64,000 bases of DNA from Paraplanobispora siamensis (GTDB lineage Bacteria > Actinomycetota > Actinomycetes > Streptosporangiales > Streptosporangiaceae): positions 55,993-119,992 of the forward strand of contig NZ_BOOJ01000011.1 in NCBI RefSeq assembly GCF_016863175.1. Reading direction: 5' to 3'. Both the position numbers and the translations under genes were made by a program. Under the pieces are notes generated by a model, which saw nothing but the letters and a program-made list of their open reading frames with translations, did not search any database and was not told where the DNA came from. This document shows positions 43,581-52,095 of this stretch, in pieces; position 1 is the first letter of the stretch; each line of letters opens with the position of its first letter.

Positions 43581-46088
43581 CTACTGCCCGTCCTGCTCGG
43601 CTGACGGCGCCCGGCCGCCGGTGGACCGGCCGTAGACGACCGTGCCCAGCGCGCCGCCCACCGCCGCCACCGTGTGGGTGAGGCGGAGGCCGGAGCCGTC
43701 GCGGCGGCCCAGCTCGTCGGGGAGCGGGACCGGCTTGCCGACGGCGGAGACGGCGCGGGCCGGACCGGGGCCCGCCCAGGCGAGCAGCAGGACGTCCTCG
43801 CCCTTGAGGAAGCGCTGGGCGCGCACGCCGCCGGTGGCACGGCCCTTGGGCGGGTATTCGGCGAAGTCGGAGATCTTCGCCCCGCCGACCTGGGTGCCGG
43901 GCAGGGCGGTGGAGGACCCGGCGATCGTGACGACCCTGGACTCCAGGGCCGGGTCCACGGCGCCGAACCAGATGACCGAGGCGCCGTCGTTGAGCCGGAC
44001 GCCGGCCATGCCGCCGGCCGGGCGGCCCTGGGGCCGGACGCTGGAGGCCGGATAGCGCAGCAGCTGGGCGTCGGAGGTGATGAAGACCAGGTCGTGGTCC
44101 TCGGAGGCCAGCTCCACGGCGCCGACCACGGTGTCGTCGTCCTTGAGCCCGATGACCTCGAACTCGTCGCGGTTGGCCGGATAGTCGGGCACGACCCGCT
44201 TGACCACGCCCTGCGCGGTGCCGAGCGCCAGGCCCGGCCCGTCGGGATCCAGGGAACCGATGCCCACGACCGTCTCGCCCGGGTTCAGGGAGACGTACTC
44301 GGAGACGGGGTGGCCGCCCGACAACGACGGCGGGCTGGCCGTCGGCGGCAGCGTCGGCAGGTCGACCACCTGCACCCGGATCATCCGGCCCTGGCTGGTG
44401 ACCACGCCGACCTCGCCCCGCACCGTGCTGTTCACGACCGAGACCAGCACGTCGTGGGCCGAGCGCGCGCCCTCGCCCGGCAGCGGGGAGGCGTCGGCCG
44501 TACGGGCCAGCAGGCCGGTGGAGGAGAACAGCACCAGGCACGGGTCGTCGGCCACCTCGAGGGCGACCGGCGCCTTCTTCGCCACTCCCGACGACTCCAG
44601 CAGGACCGTGCGGCGGGGGGTGCCGTAGGTCTTGGCGACCTGCGCGAGCTCGGCGGAGACGACCTTGCGCAGCCGGGTCTCGGAGGACAGGATCTCGGTC
44701 AGCTCGGCGATCTCGTCGAGCAGGGTCTGCTTCTCCCGGTCGAGCTCGATCTTGTCGTAGCGGGTCAGGCGGCGCAGCGGGGTGTCGAGGATGTAGTTGG
44801 CCTGGATCTCCGAGAGCTCGAAGGTCTCCATCAGGCGCTGGCGGGCCTGGGCCGAGTCGTCCGAGGAACGGATGATCCGGATGACCTCGTCGATGTTGAG
44901 CAGGGCGATAATGAGGCCCTCGACGAGGTGCAGCCGGGCCTCCCGCTTGCTGCGGCGGTGGGCCGAGCGGCGGCGGACCACGTCGAGGCGGTGGTCCACG
45001 TAGACCTGCAGCAGCTCACGCAGGCCCAGCGTGCGCGGCTCGCCGTCGACCAGGGCCACGTTGTTGATGCCGAAGGTCTCCTCCATCGGCGTCAGCCGGT
45101 AGAGCTCCTCCAGCACGGCCTCGGGGATGAAGCCGTTCTTGATCTCGATGACCAGCCGCAGGCCCCGGTGGCGGTCGCTGAGGTCCTTCAGGTCGGAGAT
45201 GCCCTGGAGCTTCTTGGCGGTGACCAGCTCGCGGATCTTGGTGACCACCCGCTCGGGACCGACGTTGAACGGCAGCTCGGTGACGATGATGCCCTTGCGG
45301 CGGGGGCTGACCTGCTCGATCGAGCAGGTGGCGCGCATCCGGAAGGTGCCGCGGCCGCGCGCGTAGGCGTCGCGGATGCCGTCCAGCCCGAGGATCACGC
45401 CGCCGGTGGGCAGGTCGGGGCCGGGGACGAACTGCATCAGCTCGTCGAGCGTGGCGTCCGGCTTCTTGATCAGGTGGCGGGCGGCGGCGATCACCTCGAC
45501 GAGGTTGTGCGGCGCCATGTTCGTGGCCATGCCGACCGCGATGCCGGTGGCCCCGTTGACCAGCAGGTTCGGGAACGCCGACGGCATGACCGTGGGCTCG
45601 GTCTCCTGGCCGTCGTAGTTGGGCTTGAAGTCGACGGTGTCCTCGTCGATCGACTCCACCATGGCCATGGCCGAGGCGGCCAGGCGGGCCTCGGTGTAGC
45701 GCATCGCCGCGGGCAGGTCGTCGGGCGAGCCGAAGTTGCCGTGCCCGTCGACCACCGGCAGCCGCATCGAGAACGGCTGCGCCATGCGGACCAGCGCGTC
45801 GTAGATGGCGGTGTCGCCGTGCGGGTGGAGCTTGCCCATCACGTCGCCGACGACCCGTGACGACTTGACGTGTCCCCGGTCGGGCCGCAGGCCCATCTCG
45901 CTCATGGAGTAGAGGATGCGGCGCTGGACCGGCTTGAGCCCGTCACGGGCGTCGGGCAACGCGCGCTGGTAGATCACCGAGTATGCGTACTCGAGGAAGC
46001 TGGTGCGCATCTCCGCGGATACGTCGATATCGACGATCCGCTCCTCGAAGTCTTCCTCTGGCGGGGGTGTGGTCGTCCGTCGGGCCAT
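43581..46088 (-). CDS. parC: DNA topoisomerase IV subunit A (GyrA/ParC family)
   Basis: About 835 aa. The DNA-cleaving domain carries the active-site Tyr131 ([11 protein letters not shown]) and the quinolone pocket [20 protein letters not shown], with Thr at the position equivalent to E. coli GyrA Ser83. The C-terminal beta-pinwheel follows (repeats such as [18 protein letters not shown]). Together with parE it decatenates replicated chromosomes. The pinwheel has [12 protein letters not shown] and [14 protein letters not shown] segments rather than a clear gyrase QRRGGKG box, which supports topoisomerase IV. The start is ATG at 46088; an ATG at 46097 adds three residues. Confidence 0.93.
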   Translation of the reverse strand: MARRTTTPPPEEDFEERIVDIDVSAEMRTSFLEYAYSVIYQRALPDARDGLKPVQRRILYSMSEMGLRPDRGHVKSSRVVGDVMGKLHPHGDTAIYDALVRMAQPFSMRLPVVDGHGNFGSPDDLPAAMRYTEARLAASAMAMVESIDEDTVDFKPNYDGQETEPTVMPSAFPNLLVNGATGIAVGMATNMAPHNLVEVIAAARHLIKKPDATLDELMQFVPGPDLPTGGVILGLDGIRDAYARGRGTFRMRATCSIEQVSPRRKGIIVTELPFNVGPERVVTKIRELVTAKKLQGISDLKDLSDRHRGLRLVIEIKNGFIPEAVLEELYRLTPMEETFGINNVALVDGEPRTLGLRELLQVYVDHRLDVVRRRSAHRRSKREARLHLVEGLIIALLNIDEVIRIIRSSDDSAQARQRLMETFELSEIQANYILDTPLRRLTRYDKIELDREKQTLLDEIAELTEILSSETRLRKVVSAELAQVAKTYGTPRRTVLLESSGVAKKAPVALEVADDPCLVLFSSTGLLARTADASPLPGEGARSAHDVLVSVVNSTVRGEVGVVTSQGRMIRVQVVDLPTLPPTASPPSLSGGHPVSEYVSLNPGETVVGIGSLDPDGPGLALGTAQGVVKRVVPDYPANRDEFEVIGLKDDDTVVGAVELASEDHDLVFITSDAQLLRYPASSVRPQGRPAGGMAGVRLNDGASVIWFGAVDPALESRVVTIAGSSTALPGTQVGGAKISDFAEYPPKGRATGGVRAQRFLKGEDVLLLAWAGPGPARAVSAVGKPVPLPDELGRRDGSGLRLTHTVAAVGGALGTVVYGRSTGGRAPSAEQDGQ

Positions 46089-46145
46089 GTCGAACATTCT
46101 GCCGAACGACGCAGGGTGCCCGCGACATAACGCGGTGACGGTCCG

Positions 46146-46724
46146 TTATCGGTGAGTGCGGGGACCCGCGCCGGGCCAGGGGCCGGGAGTGGAGCCCTCA
46201 TCCCGGTCGCCGGGGACGCCGACCCTGGAGTCGTAGATCCGGAACCCCCGCGCCTGGTAGTTGGCCAGCGCCGCCGGGCCGTCCAGGGAGCAGGTGTGCA
46301 GCCACACCCGGCGGGTCGGTTCGAGCCCGGGGTGCCGTTCGGCGATGTCCCAGGCGCGGGCCGTGCAGTACTCCAGCAGGCGCCCGCCCGCGGCCTTGCC
46401 GATGGCCCAGGGCAGGAGCCCGAAGGAGGCGACCTCGATCGTCCCCTCGTCCTGCGGGACCAGCTCCACGTATCCGGCGGGGGTGCCGCGGTGGTAGGCC
46501 ACCCAGGTCTCCACCCCCTGGGACAGCCATTCGGCCCACTGCCGCCAGGTCCACGGCAGGCGCTCGGTCCACTGCCAGTCGCCGCCGACGGCGGTGTAGA
46601 GGAAGCGGTTCAGCTCGGGGGAGGGGATCTCCGCGCGGACGATGTCGAGCTCGATCGCCGGAGGCTTGGCGGGCAGCAGGTCGGAGGGCGAGGTCTGTTC
46701 GAGATACCAGGTGATGACGTCCAT
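46146..46724 (-). CDS. GNAT family N-acetyltransferase
   Basis: A 192-aa acetyltransferase. FGLLPWAIGKAAGGRLLEYC is the acetyl-CoA-binding motif A (here xxxxGxGKAAG), preceded by YVELVPQDEGTIEVA and followed by VWLHTCSLDGPAALANYQAR and GFRIYDSR (motif B). The acceptor is unknown. GAGGG lies six bases before the ATG at 46724, which is preferred over the ATG at 46736. It diverges from the lipoprotein gene at 46803, and lies 57 bases downstream-side from the parC start on the same strand. Confidence 0.85.
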   Translation of the reverse strand: MDVITWYLEQTSPSDLLPAKPPAIELDIVRAEIPSPELNRFLYTAVGGDWQWTERLPWTWRQWAEWLSQGVETWVAYHRGTPAGYVELVPQDEGTIEVASFGLLPWAIGKAAGGRLLEYCTARAWDIAERHPGLEPTRRVWLHTCSLDGPAALANYQARGFRIYDSRVGVPGDRDEGSTPGPWPGAGPRTHR

Positions 46725-46802
46725 AGTGGCCCTCATGAAACCACGGTCCCGCAGGCCGGACGCACGTGGGTGAGCTGGTCGGTTTGTCACTAATATCCCG
46801 CC

Positions 46803-47618
46803 ATGCCGAAACGCGGAACGATAATGACGATCATGGCGGCGTGCCTGGTGGCGACGCTGACGGGCTGCGGCCTCGCCGGGGGCGTGCTGGGGGAGCTGGC
46901 CACCGACCCGGCGGTGATCACCGCCGACGCGCCGTTCAGGGGCTCGCCCTCGGAGAAGTTCGCCGACGGCGCCGCGGGGCTCGTGATCCCCGAGGCCGAG
47001 GCGGTGGGGAAGTTCTCCGCCCGGGACGTCCGCTCGGCTCTGAAGACCAGCGGCCGTCTGCTGCGGGCGGTCTATCTCGACAAGCAGACGCTGCTCGGCG
47101 GGAAGCCGGAGGCCTACGCCGCGTTGCTCGACCCCGAGCAGCGCGAGGCCTTCCTCAGGGACCTCGACCACAAGGATCCGAAGAAGGACACCCGGGGGTG
47201 GGTCACCAGTTTCGCGCCGGGGACGACGGAGCTGGTCGGTGATGTGATCAAGGTTCAGGGGAGGCTGGAGCCCGTGGCGTCCAAGGACGCCGACGGCGGT
47301 CCCGAGCTCAAGGTGAACTACGAGGCCCGGTTCGTCTACGCGGTACGGCCCGCGGGCAAGCCGGGCCCGATCGTCCGGGTGATGGCCTACGTCAAGTCGC
47401 ACCACCTGTTCTGGCGGGACACGCCCAAGGGCAAGCTCCGCAACTGGGATGGCGAGGCGGAGAACATGTGGACCGCCGGGGTGCTGTGTGAGGCTCCCGA
47501 CGGCTTCCTGAGGCCCGACTTCTCTCAGGACGGGGGGAGCGGTCCGGTGGATGACGCCTACAGCGACAAGCCGGCCCAGGCCAAGGAAGGGGAGTGCGGA
47601 GCGGTCGAGGAGATCTGA
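46803..47618 (+). CDS. Putative lipoprotein, unknown function
   Basis: The 271-aa precursor has a lipoprotein signal: MPKRGTIMTIMAACLVATLTGC with lipobox LTGC (predicted lipidated Cys22). The mature part has an alpha/beta look with FSARDVRSALKTSGRLLRAV, LDPEQREAFLRDLDHKDPKK and a beta-rich second half with VNYEARFVYAVRP and AYVKSHHLFWRDTP. It resembles surface-exposed actinomycete proteins without known function. A terminator-like hairpin follows at 47644. Confidence 0.8.
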   Translation: MPKRGTIMTIMAACLVATLTGCGLAGGVLGELATDPAVITADAPFRGSPSEKFADGAAGLVIPEAEAVGKFSARDVRSALKTSGRLLRAVYLDKQTLLGGKPEAYAALLDPEQREAFLRDLDHKDPKKDTRGWVTSFAPGTTELVGDVIKVQGRLEPVASKDADGGPELKVNYEARFVYAVRPAGKPGPIVRVMAYVKSHHLFWRDTPKGKLRNWDGEAENMWTAGVLCEAPDGFLRPDFSQDGGSGPVDDAYSDKPAQAKEGECGAVEEI

Positions 47619-47643
47619 CGAGACCCGGCTGCGTGCGAGGACC

Positions 47644-47673
47644 GGCCCCGGCGCTCCGGCGGGCGCCGGGGCC
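47644..47673 (+). terminator. Hairpin after the lipoprotein gene
   Basis: GGCCCCGGCGC (47644-47654) pairs perfectly with GCGCCGGGGCC (47663-47673) over eight bases, 25 bases after the stop codon, followed by TTCG. It is likely a terminator. Confidence 0.7.
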
Positions 47674-47756
47674 TTCGCGTGCGGGGACGCTTCGAAAGAC
47701 CGGATGAGTGACCCACGTCACTCTCTTGCGGAAGGCGATCAGGGCATATGCTTGAC

Positions 47757-47770
47757 CAAGCGGTTGCTTG
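47757..47770. promoter_or_regulatory. Candidate TetR-type operator upstream of the dioxygenase gene
   Basis: CAAGC-GGTT-GCTTG is a perfect inverted repeat about 75 bases upstream of the dioxygenase start, flanked by CCAA and TTGG-like bases. Such CAAGC-N4-GCTTG sites resemble operators of actinomycete TetR regulators. No TetR gene is adjacent, so the regulator would act from elsewhere. Confidence 0.45.
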
Positions 47771-47843
47771 ATTGGCGCGGTCGGCACCGCCCGGACAACA
47801 GGTCGCGGCCCGTGTGCGGCCACCGACGGAGGAGCGTCCCCAG

Positions 47844-48680
47844 ATGATCGAGTTCAAGCAGGTGACCAAGCACATCGGCGCCGAGGTCAGCGGCGTCGAT
47901 CTGCGCAAACCCCTGTCGGAGGGCGAGGTCCAGGAGATCCGCCAGGGCTGGTTGAAGTACAAGGTCCTGTTCTTCCGCGACCAGCACATCACCGACGAGG
48001 AGCACGTCCGCTTCGCGGAGAACTTCGGCACGATCAACCACCCGGCCTTCAAGAAGGACAGCGGCTCGCCCATCCACATCCTGGACCAGACCGACCCCAA
48101 GGGCGAGGGCGGCGACGAGTGGCACAGCGACAACACCTTCGAGCCGATCCCGCCGATGGGCTCGCTGCTGCGCTGCATCCACCTGCCCAGCGTCGGCGGC
48201 GACACCCTGTGGGCCAACGCCTGCATGGCCTACGAGGCGCTCTCCCCGCCCATCCAGCGGCTCTGCGACGAGCTGACCGCCATCCACGACATCACGGCCT
48301 CGATGAAGAAGGCCATCTCCAAGGGGCACGACTTCGACCTGGCCGAGATCCAGGCCAAGTGGCCGCCGATCGAGCGGCCCGTGGTGCGCGTGCACGCCGA
48401 GACCGGGCTCAAGGCGCTGTTCGTCAACCGTGCCTCCACCACCAGGCTCGTCCAGCTCAACGACCGGGAGAACGAGGCGCTGCTGCCGTACCTGATCGAC
48501 CACATCCGCTCGCCCGAGTTCCAGGTCCGGCTCAACTGGCGGCCGGGCACCCTGGCCTTCTGGGACAACCGCGGCACCCAGCACTACGCGGTGGCCGACT
48601 ACACCGAGCGCCGCCGCATGCACCGGGTCACCATCAACGCCTTCCCCGAGCACCTGGACCCGGAGTACCGGGACGGGTGA
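47844..48680 (+). CDS. TauD/TfdA family alpha-ketoglutarate-dependent dioxygenase
   Basis: The 278-aa protein matches TauD/TfdA oxygenases, which use Fe(II), oxygen and 2-oxoglutarate to hydroxylate sulfonates or herbicide-like acids. Iron ligands are His94 and Asp96 (DEWHSDNTF) and the distal His260 (MHRVTI); Arg276 is a candidate 2-oxoglutarate anchor. The body has GDTLWANACMAYEALSPPIQ and NWRPGTLAFWDNRGTQHYAV, family signatures. GGAGGAG precedes the ATG at 47844. A CAAGC-GGTT-GCTTG palindrome lies upstream. Substrate not predictable; taurine is one option. Confidence 0.92.
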   Translation: MIEFKQVTKHIGAEVSGVDLRKPLSEGEVQEIRQGWLKYKVLFFRDQHITDEEHVRFAENFGTINHPAFKKDSGSPIHILDQTDPKGEGGDEWHSDNTFEPIPPMGSLLRCIHLPSVGGDTLWANACMAYEALSPPIQRLCDELTAIHDITASMKKAISKGHDFDLAEIQAKWPPIERPVVRVHAETGLKALFVNRASTTRLVQLNDRENEALLPYLIDHIRSPEFQVRLNWRPGTLAFWDNRGTQHYAVADYTERRRMHRVTINAFPEHLDPEYRDG

Positions 48681-48770
48681 ACGGCCCGCGCCGGACCGGA
48701 TGACCGTCCGGGAGGCCGGATGGTCACCGGAAAGGCGCAAAACGTCACCGGGACCTGATAGCAATGACCG

Positions 48771-50855
48771 GTGAGCGAAGAGCTGATGCTGCGGGAAGAG
48801 GCCGAGGAACGGCTGCGTGCGCTCGCCGGAGACCACGCCCGGCTGCGTGAGGACCAGTGGGAGGCCATCAAGGCCCTGGTCATGGACCGGCGCCGGGTGC
48901 TCGTGGTCCAGCGCACCGGGTGGGGCAAGTCGGCGGTCTACTTCATCGCCACCGCGCTGCTGCGCGAGCTGGGCGAGGGGCCGACGGTCATCGTCTCGCC
49001 CCTGCTCGCCCTGATGCGCAACCAGATCGCCGCCGCCGAGCGGGCCGGGATCCACGCGGTCACGGTCAACTCGGCCAACCCCGAGGAGTGGGAGGAGATC
49101 TACGGGCAGGTCGCCGACGGCGTGGTCGACGTGCTGCTGGTCAGCCCGGAGCGTCTCAACAACCCCGACTTCCGCGACCACGTCCTGCCCGCGCTCGCCG
49201 AGAGCGCGGGCCTGGTCGTGGTGGACGAGGCGCACTGCATCTCCGACTGGGGCCACGACTTCCGGCCCGACTACCGGCGGCTGCGCACGCTGTTCGACGA
49301 GCTGCCCGACGGCGTGCCGATCCTGGCCACCACCGCCACCGCGAACGCGCGGGTCACCCACGACGTGGCCGAGCAGCTCGGCCACGAGACGCTCGTGCTG
49401 CGCGGGGCGCTGGAGCGCGAGAGCCTCCATCTGGGCGTCGTACGGCTGCGCGGCGCCGAGCAGCGCCTGGCCTGGCTCTCCCAGGCCCTGCACGAGCTGC
49501 CCGGCTCCGGGATCGTCTACACCCTCACCGTGGCCGCCGCCCAGGAGATCGCCGCCTACCTGCGTGAGCAGGGGCACGAGGTGGCCGCCTACTCCGGCCA
49601 GACCGAGCAGGCCGAGCGGCTCGCCGCCGAGCAGGCCCTGCTCGACAACAAGATCAAGGCGCTGGTCGCCACCTCCGCGCTGGGCATGGGCTTCGACAAG
49701 CCCGACCTCGGCTTCGTCGTCCACGTCGGCGCCCCGCAGTCGCCGGTCGCCTACTACCAGCAGGTCGGCCGGGCCGGGCGCGGGGTCGAGCGGGCCGAGG
49801 TGATCCTGCTGCCCGGCGCCGAGGACCGCGAGATCTGGGCCTACTTCGCCTCGCTGGCCTTCCCGCCCGAGCCGGTCGTGCGCGGCGTGCTGGAGGCGCT
49901 GGCCGAGGGCGGGGTCATGTCCACCGCCGCCCTGGAGAACCGGGTCGACCTCAGCCGCACCCGCCTGGAGACCATGCTCAAGGTCCTCGACGTGGACGGC
50001 GCGGTGCGCAGGGTCAGGGGCGGCTGGGAGGCCACCGGCGAGGAGTGGGCCTACGACGCCGACCGCTACGCCCGTGTCGCCGCCGAGCGCGAGGCCGAGC
50101 AGCGGGCCATGCTCGACTACATCTCCACCACCGGCTGCCGCGAGGAGTTCCTCCGACGCCGCCTGGACGACGACTCCGCCACGCCCTGCGGGCGCTGCGA
50201 CAACTGCACCGGCGTGCACCGCTCGCCCGAGGTGGACGCCGGTGCGGTCGAGCGCGCGGCCGAGAGCCTGCACCGGCCCGGCGTGGAGATCGAGGCCCGG
50301 CGGCAGTGGCCGACCGGGCTGGCCGACCTCAAGGGCCGCATCAAGCCCGAGCTGGGCGCCGAGCCCGGCCGGGCGCTGGGCCGCCTGACCGACATCGGCT
50401 GGGGCAACCGCCTGCGCGGGCTGCTGGCCGAGGGCGTCCCCGACGGCCCCGTCCCCGACGACGTGTTCGCCGCCGTGGTCGCGGTGCTGTCGTCCTGGCA
50501 GTGGGAGCAGCGCCCGGTCGCCGTGGTCTCGGTGCCCTCGGCCACCCGCCCCCAGCTGGTCCGCAGCCTCGCCGAACGGCTGGCCCAGATCGGCCGGCTG
50601 ACCTACCTCGGCGAGCTGGGCTACCGCTCCGGCCCGCCCGGCCGCCAGTTCAACAGCGCCCAGCGGGTCCAGGCGGTCCGCGCCACCCTCGCCATGCCCT
50701 CGGCCCTGAGCGCCGCGGTCGCCGCGGCGGGCGGCCCGGTCCTGCTGGTCGACGACCACGTCGACACCGGCTGGACGGTGACCCTCGCCGCCGCCATGCT
50801 CCGCCACGCCGGAGCCCCCGCCGTCCTCCCCCTGGCCCTGGCGGTGACGAGCTAA
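48771..50855 (+). CDS. recQ: RecQ-family DNA helicase fused to a phosphoribosyltransferase-like domain
   Basis: The 694-aa protein begins with RecQ helicase motifs: motif 0 Gln29, Walker A QRTGWGKS (47-54), DEAH at 152-155 in VVVDEAHCISDWGHDFRPDY, and RQVGRAGRG-like YYQQVGRAGRG in motif VI. A four-Cys zinc patch (GCREEF, CGRCDNC) follows. The last ~180 residues replace the usual C-terminal RNase D (HRDC) domain with a ComF/PRTase-like fold: RPVAVVSVPSATRPQLVRSL and the PRPP-binding-type loop VLLVDDHVDTGWT (657-669). Start GTG at 48771 lacks a ribosome binding site. Likely roles are DNA repair or replication restart; the PRTase role is unknown. Confidence 0.88.
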   Translation: MSEELMLREEAEERLRALAGDHARLREDQWEAIKALVMDRRRVLVVQRTGWGKSAVYFIATALLRELGEGPTVIVSPLLALMRNQIAAAERAGIHAVTVNSANPEEWEEIYGQVADGVVDVLLVSPERLNNPDFRDHVLPALAESAGLVVVDEAHCISDWGHDFRPDYRRLRTLFDELPDGVPILATTATANARVTHDVAEQLGHETLVLRGALERESLHLGVVRLRGAEQRLAWLSQALHELPGSGIVYTLTVAAAQEIAAYLREQGHEVAAYSGQTEQAERLAAEQALLDNKIKALVATSALGMGFDKPDLGFVVHVGAPQSPVAYYQQVGRAGRGVERAEVILLPGAEDREIWAYFASLAFPPEPVVRGVLEALAEGGVMSTAALENRVDLSRTRLETMLKVLDVDGAVRRVRGGWEATGEEWAYDADRYARVAAEREAEQRAMLDYISTTGCREEFLRRRLDDDSATPCGRCDNCTGVHRSPEVDAGAVERAAESLHRPGVEIEARRQWPTGLADLKGRIKPELGAEPGRALGRLTDIGWGNRLRGLLAEGVPDGPVPDDVFAAVVAVLSSWQWEQRPVAVVSVPSATRPQLVRSLAERLAQIGRLTYLGELGYRSGPPGRQFNSAQRVQAVRATLAMPSALSAAVAAAGGPVLLVDDHVDTGWTVTLAAAMLRHAGAPAVLPLALAVTS

Positions 50856-50975
50856 ACGAGCAAGCCCTGGAGCAGCAGGCGGCTACGGCAGCGCGTGCCG
50901 GGCGGGTGGGCCCACCCGTGAGGCGTGTCCCCGCCGGGCCGGGTGCCGGTACGCACCCGGCCCGGGGGTCAGCGA

Positions 50976-51037
50976 CGGATGCCGGAACGGCCGGGCCTCG
51001 CCTGATGGCGTCGGAAGCGGATGCCGGAACGGCCGGG
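50976..51037. repeat. 20-bp direct repeat, 42-bp period
   Basis: CGGATGCCGGAACGGCCGGG occurs at 50976-50995 and again at 51018-51037, in the gap between the RecQ-type gene and the convergent kinase gene. It may reflect a small duplication. Confidence 0.85.
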
Positions 51038-51051
51038 TCCCGCCTTGAGCG

Positions 51052-51945
51052 TCAGAGGCGGGGGCGGGCGCCGAGGTGGGCGATGGCCTTGGCGGCCAGG
51101 CGGTTGCCGGCGGCCAGGGCCTCGGCCGGGGGCTTGCCCGCCAGCCAGGCGGGCAGGAAGCCGGCGGTGAAGGCGTCGCCGGCGCCGGTGCCGTCGACCA
51201 CGCGCTCCACGGTCTCGGCGGGGGCCTTGACCGGCTCGCTGCGGGTGTTGGTGTACCACAGCGCGCCGTCGGCGGCGAGCTTGATCACGACCTGGGGGAA
51301 CCAGGCGGTGAGCACCTTGGCGGCGGCGTCGGGCTCGTCGCGGCCGGTCAGGACCTTGGCCTGGTCGGCGTTGGCGAACAGCAGCTTGGCGCTCTGCGTC
51401 CACTCCAGGAACGGCTCGGCCCCGGTGCGCTCCAGCGGCGCGGAGGAGGAGCAGTCGACCGAGATGGACATCCCGGCCCGCTGGGCCATCTCCAGGGCCG
51501 CCAGACCGGCCTCGCGGGAGCCCTCGTTGATCAGGGTGTAGCCCGAGACGTGCAGGTGACCGCCCTGGGAGAACAGGTCGCGGGGGAGGTCCTCGGGCGA
51601 CAGCGCCGCGTTGGCGCCGGGGTCGGAGAGCATGGTGCGCTCACCCTTGTGGGTGACGAGCACGACGCAGGTGCCGGTCGGGCGCTCGGGATCCATGACG
51701 AGGCGGGCGTCCACGCCGTATCCCATGAGCTCCATGTCGCGGTTGCGGCCGGTGATGTCGGCGCCCCGGCGGCCGATGAAGGCCACCTCCGCGCCCTCCA
51801 CCGCGAGCCAGGAGGCGATGTTGGCCCCCGAGCCGCCGCCGTGCATCGTGACGATGGCCGGTGTGTCACTGGCTCTGGCCAGAGGGTAGCGAGCCCGCGC
51901 GACCGCGTCGGTCATGAGATCGCCCACCACGACCACCCGCGTCAT
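51052..51945 (-). CDS. PfkB/ribokinase family sugar kinase
   Basis: The 297-aa protein belongs to the PfkB family. The N-terminal GG-rich substrate motif is HGGGSGANIASWLAVEGAEV; the C-terminal anion hole and base are DGTGAGDAFTAGFLPAWLAG with catalytic Asp257. Family members phosphorylate ribose, adenosine, fructose and related compounds; the precise substrate is not evident. ATG at 51945. It diverges from the Pat-type gene with a 150-base gap and converges on the RecQ-type gene. Confidence 0.9.
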   Translation of the reverse strand: MTRVVVVGDLMTDAVARARYPLARASDTPAIVTMHGGGSGANIASWLAVEGAEVAFIGRRGADITGRNRDMELMGYGVDARLVMDPERPTGTCVVLVTHKGERTMLSDPGANAALSPEDLPRDLFSQGGHLHVSGYTLINEGSREAGLAALEMAQRAGMSISVDCSSSAPLERTGAEPFLEWTQSAKLLFANADQAKVLTGRDEPDAAAKVLTAWFPQVVIKLAADGALWYTNTRSEPVKAPAETVERVVDGTGAGDAFTAGFLPAWLAGKPPAEALAAGNRLAAKAIAHLGARPRL

Positions 51946-52095
51946 GATGTCACCACCTTGCTGCCTTTGATCCCGACCTGCTTATGGAGCCGCCAAAAAC
52001 CTAACAGCTTCCAGCCAGCGTAGGGGGCTCGGATCTCAGACAGGGTCATAGTCGATGCACAAGCGTTGCGTGAATGGGCCCGGTTGGTCCCGCAT

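Noticed and set aside
38644..46088. Calling the GyrB/GyrA-like pair DNA gyrase
   Set aside because: The genes are separated and on opposite strands near hrdB, as for parE/parC in Streptomyces; gyrA and gyrB are usually adjacent near dnaA in actinomycetes.
47739..50807. A 1022-codon open frame antisense to the dioxygenase and RecQ-type genes
   Set aside because: It is an antisense shadow created by high GC content; both plus-strand genes have full domain support.
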